Source: JBJEFI01 sp051873875 (GTDB lineage Bacteria > Bacillota > Bacilli > Bacillales > Bacillaceae_G). From it: a stretch of 35,566 bases of DNA. Position 1 is the first letter of the stretch. Each line of letters begins with the position of its first letter. Below the pieces are notes generated by a model. It had not been told where the DNA came from, did not search any database, and was given only the letters and a program-made list of their open reading frames with translations. The stretch lies in contig JBJEFI010000109.1 in NCBI GenBank assembly GCA_051873875.1, positions 1 through 35,566 of the forward strand. The letters run 5' to 3'. Below, piece by piece: positions 7,995 through 16,996 of this stretch. The translations under genes and the position numbers were made by a program.

Positions 7995-9392
7995 TTATTG
8001 AGTTCCCTCTTTTTGTTGCTTACGTTGAATACTCCCCCATTTATATTTGTTCTTTCGATAACCAATAAAGGCTGAAATACGATATAAACTAACAAGTTGT
8101 CTATACCCAAACGCCTCAAAAGGAGCCAGTAAAAATAGCTTTTTCACCTTTTTTCGATCAATCTTATCAAAAGCATACACTTCTAATAAAATTGCAACGT
8201 TGGAAATTGCCAGCCCATAAACAAAAATCATAAAACAATATAATAATAAAAATTCAACATTAATTACGTTTAGTAAAAAAGCAATTACAATGAGTACCAT
8301 TCCAAATAACTCAATAATTGGTGTAATTAATTCAAAAAAGAGAAAATACATTTTAGCTAAAAACCATTTTTTATCCGTAAACATAGACTTATGTATAGCC
8401 ATACTATGAATTAATCCTATTTGCCATCTTCTTCTTTGAATTTTTAATCCCTTCAATGTATCTGGTGCTTGTGTATAACAAATAGCATCTGGTACAAAGG
8501 AAATGTAATACTCTTCTTTTGATTTTAGAAACTTTTTATGAAGCCTCATCACAAGCTCCATGTCTTCTCCAACTGTATCAGTTTTATACCCTCCTGCATC
8601 AATAACTACTTTTTTATTAAAGGCACCAAATGCACCAGATATAATTAAGTTCATATTTACTACATTCCATGCCATTCGATTTGTTAAAAATGCACGTAAA
8701 TATTCGAGAATTTGAAAAGGTATAAGAAAGCCTTTTGGTTTTTGAATATGAACAATCTCTCCATTTTTTATGGTAACAAAGTTGGCTAATTTAATATTGC
8801 CACCTACTGCTACCGTTTTTTCATTTTTCATAAATGGAATAACAATCTTTTCTAATGAATCTCTCTTTAAAATAGAATCTGCATCAATTGCGACAAATAA
8901 AGGATACTTGGCATAATTTATTCCTACATTTAGTGAATCTGCTTTCCCACCATTTATTTTATTAATGAGTGTTATAAATACATTCCCTTTTTTACCTTTA
9001 TAAATACTGACTACTTCTTTCGTCTTTATGCTTACTTTCATAGGTTTATAAACAGGTTGCAAATCATATGTACTTTTAACAACATTTGCTGTTTCGTCTA
9101 CTGAACCATCATTAATAATAATAATTTCATATTGGTGATAATCTAATGATAATAAAGAATCAATTGTACTACAAATTGTAATTTCCTCATTGTATGCAGG
9201 TACAAGTAAAGAAACCGGAACATAATCTAATGCATTGTCATCTTTAAATTCTTGAATGAAATTTTTCGTTTTCAAATAATGATAAAAACTTAATGATGAT
9301 AAAATAACAAGAATAAAAGAACTCAAACATAATATAACTAAATAAATGATAACAATATTATTGAGACTATAAATAAATTCATTTACACTCAT
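7995..9392 (-). CDS. Processive-type family 2 glycosyltransferase (polysaccharide synthase)
   Basis: Membrane glycosyltransferase (465 aa) resembling PgaC/IcaA, hyaluronan and cellulose synthases, which polymerise a sugar and extrude the chain. There is an N-terminal helix (about 13-36). A cytoplasmic GT-A domain carries VPAYNEE, Asp95 in NDGS, the metal-binding Asp170-Ala-Asp172, the catalytic GED (275-277), and QRRRW (319-323), the Q-x-x-R-W mark of processive enzymes. About three or four helices follow (350-440). I see no PilZ domain. It is the last gene of a three-gene operon after the HEAT protein (11-bp gap), with GGAG 8 nt before ATG. The sugar and product are unknown. Confidence 0.87.
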   Translation of the reverse strand: MSVNEFIYSLNNIVIIYLVILCLSSFILVILSSLSFYHYLKTKNFIQEFKDDNALDYVPVSLLVPAYNEEITICSTIDSLLSLDYHQYEIIIINDGSVDETANVVKSTYDLQPVYKPMKVSIKTKEVVSIYKGKKGNVFITLINKINGGKADSLNVGINYAKYPLFVAIDADSILKRDSLEKIVIPFMKNEKTVAVGGNIKLANFVTIKNGEIVHIQKPKGFLIPFQILEYLRAFLTNRMAWNVVNMNLIISGAFGAFNKKVVIDAGGYKTDTVGEDMELVMRLHKKFLKSKEEYYISFVPDAICYTQAPDTLKGLKIQRRRWQIGLIHSMAIHKSMFTDKKWFLAKMYFLFFELITPIIELFGMVLIVIAFLLNVINVEFLLLYCFMIFVYGLAISNVAILLEVYAFDKIDRKKVKKLFLLAPFEAFGYRQLVSLYRISAFIGYRKNKYKWGSIQRKQQKEGTQ

Positions 9393-9403
9393 CCCTCTAT
9401 CTC

Positions 9404-10564
9404 CTATGCTAAGCTTTCAACAAAATATCCTTCTTCGGTGACAAGTCGTTGTAATTGGTCTTTTACATTTCCTTCTATTTTTATGCCATATAAATATTGT
9501 TCTAAACAATTTTCTTCGGACAAAATAGATAGCATAGCATCAGAAGCATATTTATCTGTTCCATTAATAATATCGAACAACTCTCTTTTCGATGTAGCTA
9601 AATAAAATAACGTTCTAGCAGCGTTTTGTCTAACATACCAATTTTCATCTTTCACAACTTCTTTAAGTGCATCACGAACTGCTTGTTCTTTATAATGATT
9701 TAATGCTGTAGCACTCAACGCTCTTATTTCCCAATTCTCATCTTGCAACAACTTAATTAATAGTTCTTTTGCTTTCCCATTTTTTATTTTTATAAAATAT
9801 TTAATACATGCTAATTTTAACTCTTTTTCAAGAGATGTATCATTTAATAGTAAACATAGCTTTTCTTGTACACCTATATACGTAACATTAATAAAATGTT
9901 CTAAAATTACTTTATTTAGTTTCGTATCATCCCTCGTTAATTCTCTTTTTAATCTATCATTTAGTGCTTGTTTGTCCCCATTGAATTTGCTTATTTTATC
10001 ACTAATTATTTTCATCTCTACAAGAGTATTAGTAGTGAGCATATTCTTTAAACCTAGCACAAAACTATTCACATCTCCCAAACTACTTAGTGAATGCAAT
10101 GCAGTAATTTGAACATATATAGAACTATTTTTACAATTTTTTAATAAGTAGGCTTCATAATCTTTAAGTTTAAATTGCCCAATTAGCTTCACTTTATATG
10201 CTGTATCAAATTCTGACTTATCTTCTTTTTTAAATACGCTATTTAATACCTTTGTTTCTTTTATAAATGTAATAACTGTGGCTTCATCTTCTTTTACTTT
10301 TTTTAGAAAAAAGTTGCATATATATTCTTCATATATCTTTCTTTTCATTACTCTTTTTATTCTTCGAATACTTTCTTCATTTATCTTTTGCTCAAGCTTC
10401 CAATTAGCTAATGCAGTAGATAAAGATATCCCAATGGTTTGATCCATTTTCTTAAATTTTTCATTTTTACCCTTTATTTTCCATTGACTATATCCAATGT
10501 ATATACATATACATCCAATATAGTATATACATATTAAAATAATAGAATATAATAGTTTAATCAT
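9404..10564 (-). CDS. Membrane-anchored HEAT-repeat protein
   Basis: A 386-aa protein of unknown function. One helix (about 3-25) is followed by a lysine-rich stretch (WKIKGKNEKFKK), which by the positive-inside rule puts the rest in the cytoplasm. The body is helical. The clearest HEAT/PBS-lyase-like repeats are at about residues 265-330, with the related segments DENWEIRALSATALNHY and DENWYVRQNAARTLFYL spaced 32 residues apart. Such repeats bind proteins. Its place between a glycosidase gene (18-bp gap) and a synthase gene (11-bp gap) suggests a scaffold or regulator of the synthase. That role is inferred from context. Confidence 0.8.
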   Translation of the reverse strand: MIKLLYSIILICIYYIGCICIYIGYSQWKIKGKNEKFKKMDQTIGISLSTALANWKLEQKINEESIRRIKRVMKRKIYEEYICNFFLKKVKEDEATVITFIKETKVLNSVFKKEDKSEFDTAYKVKLIGQFKLKDYEAYLLKNCKNSSIYVQITALHSLSSLGDVNSFVLGLKNMLTTNTLVEMKIISDKISKFNGDKQALNDRLKRELTRDDTKLNKVILEHFINVTYIGVQEKLCLLLNDTSLEKELKLACIKYFIKIKNGKAKELLIKLLQDENWEIRALSATALNHYKEQAVRDALKEVVKDENWYVRQNAARTLFYLATSKRELFDIINGTDKYASDAMLSILSEENCLEQYLYGIKIEGNVKDQLQRLVTEEGYFVESLA

Positions 10565-10582
10565 CAGAAGGAATCTTCCCTT

Positions 10583-12694
10583 CTATTTTATATTTTTAAA
10601 CGCCTCTTTCATGATGTAATAAGATGATTTTAATCTTTCATGGTAAGTGGGCATCTCCCATTTTTCCCATGTATAAGATTTCATCTTAGCTTGTTCTACT
10701 ACTTCATTATTTTTCAACACATATGCACCTGCATGTATGTTCTCAATTTCTATATGCTCTATACCGTTATTCACATTAAAATCATCAATAATTAATCTTT
10801 GGGCTGGATTACTTACATTCAACATAAGCCACGGTATTCTTATTTCAATATTATCTTTATTCACATTAAAATCTACCAATGAATTGTAGCCTTTCCTTTT
10901 AGGATTTCCATTTCCTTCAATTAAGCGTCCTACTTCAACAGCTTTCTGTTCAATAACTTCTCCTGTATTTGGAATAACCGTTTTCCCAAGTATCGTTTGT
11001 CTACTGACTTCAAATTGGTTACTTCGCTTATTTGTACCTATTCTATGATCAAATAAAAATACATCTGTATGATAATAGTCTTGTACTAACATCGTTGCAT
11101 CTAATTTATTGTTAATTCGAATCACAAAATCTGCATTTCTATTAAATGTAACGTTAGCTTCTTTTATTGTATTTGTACCACTCTTTGGGGTAATATCAAC
11201 AGGAATTAAAAGATCTTCCTTATTTAAATCTAAATCTTTTTTATAGATTCTGAAATAAAGATCCGTCTCATCACTTTTCATAAATAATTTTATGTTCGTA
11301 TCTTCACTAATAAGGTCCTTCTTTTTCCACTCTCTCGTATTGCCATCGACATAGACAATACTCTTTCTTTCTCCCGGATCAAAAGATAATAATCCAAAAT
11401 ACTCTTCATTTGTCATTCGATCTCCCCAATAAGCTCGCCCATGAGGGTCATCCATATCCATCGTATTCCACGTTCGTTTAAACCATTCGTCTTGCCACGA
11501 AAAAACAAGTGCTCCACAATAGCCTTCTTCATAAATATCTTCTAACATTGCTTTATTCATTTCACCTTGTTCTTGTTCAGTAATCATCCCTTGGTTAAAG
11601 CCTCGACTCAAGTCTTCATGGGTAATTCCTCTTGATGTTGGAACACCAAATTCAGAGACAATCACAGGTACTGAATGATAGGATTTTAAATCACGTAAAT
11701 ATGCCTTATATGAATTTTTTTCACCATTTTCATCAATAAAATTTGCATATTTCGATTCATAATTTAAAAAGTCCGGATAATATGGATAGATATGATAAGA
11801 TGCAAACAATCCACTCATAAATCCATCTTTCTTTTTAATTTTTTCTGTATCAATATTTACAATTCGATTCTCTTCTTCTACTTCATTTTTATGATCAATA
11901 ACATCTGTCGGTAACCAGTTTGTGAACGCAACAGGCTTTTGCATCCCATAGGTTGTTGTTTCATACTCAATTGTAAAATTACCTACATGTGCTAAAAAAA
12001 TTTCAATTGGGTCTGCATTTTCCGTATATAACCATTTCCCATTGAAATCCGCCATTCCTTTGTTTTTCTCATTTGTTCCCTTTGCAAAATATGGGTCCCA
12101 CTCAATTCCTAAAATATAGCCAATTACATAAGGAGATATATCTTTCTTATACTTTCCATACCCTCTTCCTACTACTTTTTCTATTTGAGCATTTCCATGA
12201 ATTACATCGATTATTCTACTTGTTTCCGTTTTAAATGTATCAATTACTTTTGGGCTAAAGCCATTCAATTCTTCTAACATGGTTTCTTCATCTACCCATA
12301 CCCCATGGATAACATACAAAGGATCTACTCGATGTTGATTAAATTCAAATACTGCTTCATAAAAGACAGGCATTTGTAACGTATATACCCTAATCACATT
12401 GGCATTCATCTTTTTTATTTGCTTAAACCATCGGATATAATCCTCTTTTGTAATACCAAATTCCCCAGGAAAATATCCCGGTTTTGCTGCCCCAATGTTT
12501 ACCCCTTTTAAAAAAGTCTTTTCCCATTTTCCATTGCGATAAACTTCCATATGATCCCCTGCTGTACGAGCAACTTGCTTAATATTATTTTCTTTATATA
12601 TATTTATATTATTTCTGATTAAATACCCAAATTGATAAATACCAATACCTAAAATAAGTATAAACGTACATATTTGTAAATATTTTTTCATCAT
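10583..12694 (-). CDS. Membrane-anchored glycosidase-like TIM-barrel protein with C-terminal CBM9-like domain
   Basis: A 703-aa extracytoplasmic protein held by an N-terminal helix (about 6-26). Residues about 45-445 look like a clan GH-A beta/alpha barrel (KGVNIGAAKPGYFPGEFG near 63, then NANVIRVYTLQMP). Glu198 in ILGIEWDP is the candidate acid/base and Glu348 in IVSEFGVP the candidate nucleophile. The usual Asn before the acid/base is Ile197 here. From about 447 (YVDGNTREWKKKD) the sequence resembles a CBM9/DOMON-like beta-sandwich. The second ATG (12691) is better placed for GAGGT than the first. It heads the operon and may trim or bind the exported polysaccharide. The family cannot be named with certainty. 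Confidence 0.78.
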   Translation of the reverse strand: MMKKYLQICTFILILGIGIYQFGYLIRNNINIYKENNIKQVARTAGDHMEVYRNGKWEKTFLKGVNIGAAKPGYFPGEFGITKEDYIRWFKQIKKMNANVIRVYTLQMPVFYEAVFEFNQHRVDPLYVIHGVWVDEETMLEELNGFSPKVIDTFKTETSRIIDVIHGNAQIEKVVGRGYGKYKKDISPYVIGYILGIEWDPYFAKGTNEKNKGMADFNGKWLYTENADPIEIFLAHVGNFTIEYETTTYGMQKPVAFTNWLPTDVIDHKNEVEEENRIVNIDTEKIKKKDGFMSGLFASYHIYPYYPDFLNYESKYANFIDENGEKNSYKAYLRDLKSYHSVPVIVSEFGVPTSRGITHEDLSRGFNQGMITEQEQGEMNKAMLEDIYEEGYCGALVFSWQDEWFKRTWNTMDMDDPHGRAYWGDRMTNEEYFGLLSFDPGERKSIVYVDGNTREWKKKDLISEDTNIKLFMKSDETDLYFRIYKKDLDLNKEDLLIPVDITPKSGTNTIKEANVTFNRNADFVIRINNKLDATMLVQDYYHTDVFLFDHRIGTNKRSNQFEVSRQTILGKTVIPNTGEVIEQKAVEVGRLIEGNGNPKRKGYNSLVDFNVNKDNIEIRIPWLMLNVSNPAQRLIIDDFNVNNGIEHIEIENIHAGAYVLKNNEVVEQAKMKSYTWEKWEMPTYHERLKSSYYIMKEAFKNIK

Positions 12695-13033
12695 CCTACC
12701 TCGTTTAGCTATTATATCTATCTCATCCTAACAGCAGCAAAACTCCTCCTTCAAAAAGTGCATACATCTAAGTAAGAGATTACTAATAATGAGATTGAGA
12801 AAGCCTTTGTTCCTAGAAGTTTGACTTCATAATTATTCTTAAAAAATCATTTATATCTTTTAATCTAAAAGAAATTTTCCATATATACTTTTAAACAACT
12901 ATTTTTCCAAAATGACAACTCACATTTTATAACAAAAAATAAAATAATAACACAATCCTTTTTCCTATTTATTCTTAATTTAATAATTATTTAGAACGAT
13001 TTATATGAATTTCTTTTATCTGCTATATGGTAG
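12695..13033. other. Intergenic region before the polysaccharide-like operon
   Basis: AT-rich, with no coding potential seen. On the minus strand TTGCTG (12735-12740) and TATAAT (12711-12716) are 18 bp apart and could be the operon promoter, but the leader would be only about 10 nt. No operator or RNA structure is recognised. Confidence 0.35.
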
Positions 13034-13066
13034 AAAAATAAAAAAGCCTCAAGAAACTGAGGCTTT
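13034..13066 (-). terminator. Terminator of the bactofilin-like gene
   Basis: On the minus strand AAAGCCTCA and TGAGGCTTT pair around a 6-nt loop and are followed by a T-rich tail. It lies just after the stop of the bactofilin-like gene. Confidence 0.88.
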
Positions 13067-13090
13067 AAACTAACAATTATAAAGTCAATA

Positions 13091-14209
13091 TTATTCCATA
13101 ACAACCTTTTCATCTTTTTTCCATAACATACTGCATATATACCCAAGGAAAAAGATAATCGCAGCTAACGTTACAACCCATCCAATATATGGGATTTTCG
13201 CTATAAGGAATAAAGCTAAAACACCGATTACTTCTTGGAGAAGTGGATGAATAGATGTATTTGCTTTTTCAAAAAGTTTATACCCTACTCCTATTCCAAT
13301 AAAAATTTTACTTACATATCCTAGTGTAATAAGCGCAGTAACACTAAGAAACGATAACGGAATACCAATGACTGTAAACAATAAGATGATAGCTACAATT
13401 GGAGTAAAAATAAGGATTAATGCACCGATTCCAAGTTTTTTCCAAGGTTCATTAAATAATTCATTTCGTAAAGATGGTGTCGCTCTTCTAAATAAGAAGC
13501 GGAATACAATCCATAGTAATAATGCAGTCAAAGCAGAGAACATAAAATCTCTAAATGAAAATGTATCTTTTTCATAATCAGTTGTGTCTTTATGGAAAAC
13601 AACATTTCCATTTACATAGCCTTTAACATTAGGATTTTCATTCGTTGAATAATATGTAAAATCACCTTTGACATCGGCATTATTATTGAAAACGACATTT
13701 CCTACACCATCTAAATTTACATCACCATTAATCGCTCCATCTAACGTAAATGTTTCCATTGCACCATATACATAATTTCCTACAATACCATTTATTCTTA
13801 AATCTTGAACAAAGGAAACAACATCTCCTTGTACCTTACCTTCTTTATTAATAGTAACTGTTTGAGCAGCACTTAATATATTTCGCTCTACTTCCCCATT
13901 TATTTCTATTATTGCCGCTGCTCCACGGACATTTCCTTTTACTTGTCCATTTATGATAATTATCCGTGCACCGCTAATTATATCACCATCAATTGTACCA
14001 TTAACAGTAACAGAATCTCCCGCTGCGTATAAATCTCCTTTAATAACTCCGTCTACTACAACTTCATCCCCTGCCATAAACGTTGTCTTTGTTATTGTTT
14101 TATTTTTCGGAACATATGACAGATTACCATCCTCTGGTGCTGCCTTTACAAATCCGATTGGCAAAAGAATAAGCACAATTAAACATAGAAAAAGTAACTT
14201 CTTTTTCAT
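13091..14209 (-). CDS. Secreted/membrane bactofilin-like polymer-forming protein
   Basis: A 372-aa protein with a cleavable-looking signal peptide (residues 1-23, KKKLLFLC to VKA). Residues about 36-205 are a run of short beta-helix repeats with the pattern G-D/N-hydrophobic-x-G (GDLYAAGDSVTVNGTIDGD, GQVKGNVRGAA and so on), as in bactofilins. About five hydrophobic helices follow (218-365). Classical bactofilins are short cytoplasmic cytoskeletal proteins. Here the repeats would lie outside the membrane, so a wall- or surface-linked scaffold is more likely than a cytoskeletal one. GGGGGGA precedes ATG. It is monocistronic, with its own terminator. Confidence 0.8.
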   Translation of the reverse strand: MKKKLLFLCLIVLILLPIGFVKAAPEDGNLSYVPKNKTITKTTFMAGDEVVVDGVIKGDLYAAGDSVTVNGTIDGDIISGARIIIINGQVKGNVRGAAAIIEINGEVERNILSAAQTVTINKEGKVQGDVVSFVQDLRINGIVGNYVYGAMETFTLDGAINGDVNLDGVGNVVFNNNADVKGDFTYYSTNENPNVKGYVNGNVVFHKDTTDYEKDTFSFRDFMFSALTALLLWIVFRFLFRRATPSLRNELFNEPWKKLGIGALILIFTPIVAIILLFTVIGIPLSFLSVTALITLGYVSKIFIGIGVGYKLFEKANTSIHPLLQEVIGVLALFLIAKIPYIGWVVTLAAIIFFLGYICSMLWKKDEKVVME

Positions 14210-14297
14210 ATAAATCCCCCCTTACTTCTATATTACTACTCTTCTCACCTAATAAATATGTAAATATTATGTTTTTTTCCAATTTAAGGTGTGTTAT

Positions 14298-14306
14298 TGT
14301 TATAGT
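14298..14306 (+). promoter_or_regulatory. Extended -10 promoter of the small membrane protein gene
   Basis: TGTTATAGT matches TGnTATAAT at all but one base and lies 26 bp before the ATG at 14332. The -35 (TTTCCA at 14276) is weak and 19 bp away. Confidence 0.5.
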
Positions 14307-14331
14307 AAAAGATGTTCGGAGGTTTTTTATA

Positions 14332-14634
14332 ATGGCTGATAACAATAGCGGAGATGGAAATGCACGAGTAGGAGTAACTGTAAAAACAAATGTTTTATCA
14401 CACAATCAAATTAATATAGGGACACCACAACGAAAACAAAAAGATAATGTCTTAAAAGAAGTAGTAGCTTCATCTGACAACGTTCAATTAGGTAAATTAA
14501 TAGATTACTATAAACATGAGAAACAAATGGATACAATTCAAGTAGTGAGTAAATGTCTACTTGGTGCTGCTTCTATTATTGGAACTATTGTCGGTGCTGT
14601 ACATATCGTAAAATCCACACGAAAAAAGGACTAA
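14332..14634 (+). CDS. Small C-terminally anchored protein, unknown function
   Basis: A 100-aa protein I do not recognise. The start is ATG at 14332, because GGAGG (14316-14320) sits at good spacing before it. An upstream in-frame ATG has no ribosome site. The first 70 residues are polar and rich in Asn, Lys and Gln. A single hydrophobic helix (about 73-90, LGAASIIGTIVGAVHIV) is followed by KSTRKKD, giving a cytoplasmic protein tethered at its C end. It is divergent from the bactofilin-like gene and has its own promoter-like element and a terminator. Confidence 0.65.
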   Translation: MADNNSGDGNARVGVTVKTNVLSHNQINIGTPQRKQKDNVLKEVVASSDNVQLGKLIDYYKHEKQMDTIQVVSKCLLGAASIIGTIVGAVHIVKSTRKKD

Positions 14635-14648
14635 TAAATCTGCCTCTT

Positions 14649-14684
14649 TAAAAAAATCCAAACCATTTAGATTTGGATTTTTTA
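14649..14684. terminator. Bidirectional terminator
   Basis: AAAAAATCCAAA and TTTGGATTTTTT flank a 9-nt loop. It works in both directions, for the small membrane protein gene (plus) and gshAB (minus). Confidence 0.88.
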
Positions 14685-14692
14685 TTTACCAT

Positions 14693-16996
14693 CTACTTAT
14701 TAAACAATAGATTTAATACTTTTTCTCCAATGTTCCTTTCTATCCCCTTATATGGGTAACAATGAATATGAATAGCGGGATTAAAGTTTAATTCAATAAT
14801 TGCATAAGAAGAATGGATATCTTGATAATCATTTATCATCATATCTACACCACAAATTTTCGCTCCAACTGCTCTAGCAGAAGCAATTGCGATTTCTTTA
14901 AATCGAAAAGGAATAACATCGGTATAGTCAATGCTATCTCCACCTGTACTAATGTTCGAATTTTCACGTAAATAAACGATTTCTTCTGCTTTTGGAATAT
15001 AATCAAAATCTTTTCCTTGTTGCTTTAAGAAAAGAGCAGCATTTTCATCTAATTCAATTTTTTCTAACGGTGTTTTATACCCTTTTCCTCGTAGGGGATT
15101 TTTATTCTTTTCCTCTACAAGCTGACGGATACTAGCTTGCCCATTTCCACGTACATTTGCTGGAACACGATGTAAAATGCCAACGACCTCATCACCGATA
15201 ACTAGAAAACGATATTCCTTCCCTGGAATAAACTCCTCAATTAAAACCATTTCATCATGTCGTGAAGCAAGTTCATACGCAGCTAATACATCCTCTAAAG
15301 AAGCTGGCGTTGTAAAAATACTAATTCCTAAACCAAAGTTCGTTGACTTCGGTTTTATTACAATTGGTTTTTGCTCATATTTCCACCAATTATCTTTTAC
15401 TTGTTGAATAGAGGATACTTCCATTCCTGCTGGAACAATAATGCCATGACGATCTAAAATAACCTTCGTCACTGTTTTATTTTCCATCATCATCACTGTT
15501 ACATAATTATCTTTCGATGTTTTCGTTGCTTGTTTTACATACTCTGTTACCTTGTCTTTTGATAAAGAAATAAAATTATCTTTTCGATCAAGGACATTCA
15601 CTTTAATTCCTCGTTTAATACTTTCTTTCATAAGAATTTGCGTGGATAATTCTAAATCCTCATAACCAGTTAGTTTAAAACGGTGTGAATAGGCACTCTT
15701 TTTATATTGTTTCGCTATATTCATATGAGCATGAACGTATCCATATTGTTTAATTGCTTCTATCATTCGATAACTATATGTATACGTGACATCTTCTACT
15801 CTTTTAAGCATTTCATCAATAATAGCCGCTTGTTCTAATTGTAAGGTATTATTTATTTCTTTCATTTCATTTAATAATTGCTTTGCCCATGAGACCATTG
15901 GAACTTCTTTTCCATCATTTGTTAACATCAATCCACGATTCTGACCAAGTTTCGCTACTTTTTGCTGATTCTCTAACGCTTCTTGACACCATGTATGTAA
16001 GCTACCTTCCTCTGCAACCATTGTATACAAAAGAAATAAATAGACAAAATGCAAATCAGTTAAGGAAATACCACCTTTATCAAAAGGATTAATATCAATG
16101 TTTCGAATTTCTACATATTGAATGCCGTCACTTGTTAGTGATTGTAAATAATCTTTTTGATTCTTGGCTTTTAAGCGTATTTGAGAATACAGTTCTCGAT
16201 GACTTTCAATCATTCCTTCATTGATAAATTCTTCGATACTCGCCACATAACTTTCTACACTTTCATAAGAAGGAAATAAATCCACTTCATTTTTATATCC
16301 ACACTCACTATTTCGATAAGAAGTAGCTTCTTCATTAGAATAACTGGCATCTGAAATAGCATGTAAATTTTCTACACACTCTTGCTCATAACTTTCATGA
16401 ATAGCAGATGTACTTCCTAATAAGTAAATAAGTAACCATCGATACCGTAAAAAATTGCGGGTTATTTTTAAATAAATCGCATCTTTAAATGCTTGATAAG
16501 ATTGATTTGGTTTCACTTTTTTATATAATTGCTCCACTATTTCTTCTTGGAAAGAAAAATTAAAATGAATACCAGAAATCAATTGCTTCTTACCACCGTA
16601 TTTTTCAAATAAATATTCTCTGTAATGACGGGCTCGATCTCCTGCATCACAATCACAAAATGTAGCAATTGGAATATTCCCATCTGTAGGAATATCACAT
16701 GGCATTGATTGAGGCCATAAATATTCTTCCCCAATTTCTAACGCTACGATATCGTATAGTGCTTGAAGAAAGTTATATACTTCTTCAACCGTTTCAAAGG
16801 TAGGGGTAATTACTTCAATCTGACTTTCTGAAAAATCTGTTGTAATATACGGATTTTCTATTTTTTCTCCAAACACTTTTGGATGTAACGTCATTGCTAA
16901 TTTTCCGTCTTCTGTAACACGAAGCATTTCTCGCTCCGCTCCAAATATTCCCTTTTTCAATTCCTGTCCACTAAACATTTTCAGATGATGTAACAA
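14693..16996 (-). CDS. gshAB: Bifunctional glutamate-cysteine ligase / glutathione synthetase GshAB (GshF)
   Basis: A fused cytoplasmic enzyme (767 aa) that makes glutathione in two ATP-driven steps. The N-terminal half (about 1-450) is the gamma-glutamylcysteine ligase: GAEREMLRV, TDFSESQIEVITP, SGIHFNFSF and YVEIRNIDINPF are typical. The C-terminal part (about 490-765) is an ATP-grasp domain with IKPKSTNFGLGISIF, IEEFIPGKEYRFLVIG, RVPANVRGNG and ELNFNPAIHIH. The start is TTG at 16996, supported by AGGTGG at 17004-17009. It lies 26 bp inside the MATE gene, so translation is coupled. Most Bacillus make bacillithiol rather than glutathione, which makes this gene notable. Confidence 0.93.
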   Translation of the reverse strand: MLHHLKMFSGQELKKGIFGAEREMLRVTEDGKLAMTLHPKVFGEKIENPYITTDFSESQIEVITPTFETVEEVYNFLQALYDIVALEIGEEYLWPQSMPCDIPTDGNIPIATFCDCDAGDRARHYREYLFEKYGGKKQLISGIHFNFSFQEEIVEQLYKKVKPNQSYQAFKDAIYLKITRNFLRYRWLLIYLLGSTSAIHESYEQECVENLHAISDASYSNEEATSYRNSECGYKNEVDLFPSYESVESYVASIEEFINEGMIESHRELYSQIRLKAKNQKDYLQSLTSDGIQYVEIRNIDINPFDKGGISLTDLHFVYLFLLYTMVAEEGSLHTWCQEALENQQKVAKLGQNRGLMLTNDGKEVPMVSWAKQLLNEMKEINNTLQLEQAAIIDEMLKRVEDVTYTYSYRMIEAIKQYGYVHAHMNIAKQYKKSAYSHRFKLTGYEDLELSTQILMKESIKRGIKVNVLDRKDNFISLSKDKVTEYVKQATKTSKDNYVTVMMMENKTVTKVILDRHGIIVPAGMEVSSIQQVKDNWWKYEQKPIVIKPKSTNFGLGISIFTTPASLEDVLAAYELASRHDEMVLIEEFIPGKEYRFLVIGDEVVGILHRVPANVRGNGQASIRQLVEEKNKNPLRGKGYKTPLEKIELDENAALFLKQQGKDFDYIPKAEEIVYLRENSNISTGGDSIDYTDVIPFRFKEIAIASARAVGAKICGVDMMINDYQDIHSSYAIIELNFNPAIHIHCYPYKGIERNIGEKVLNLLFNK

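Noticed and set aside
12711..12740. Firm promoter for the polysaccharide-like operon
   Set aside because: The TTGCTG/TATAAT pair gives a leader of only about 10 nt, so it is kept as a weak candidate only.
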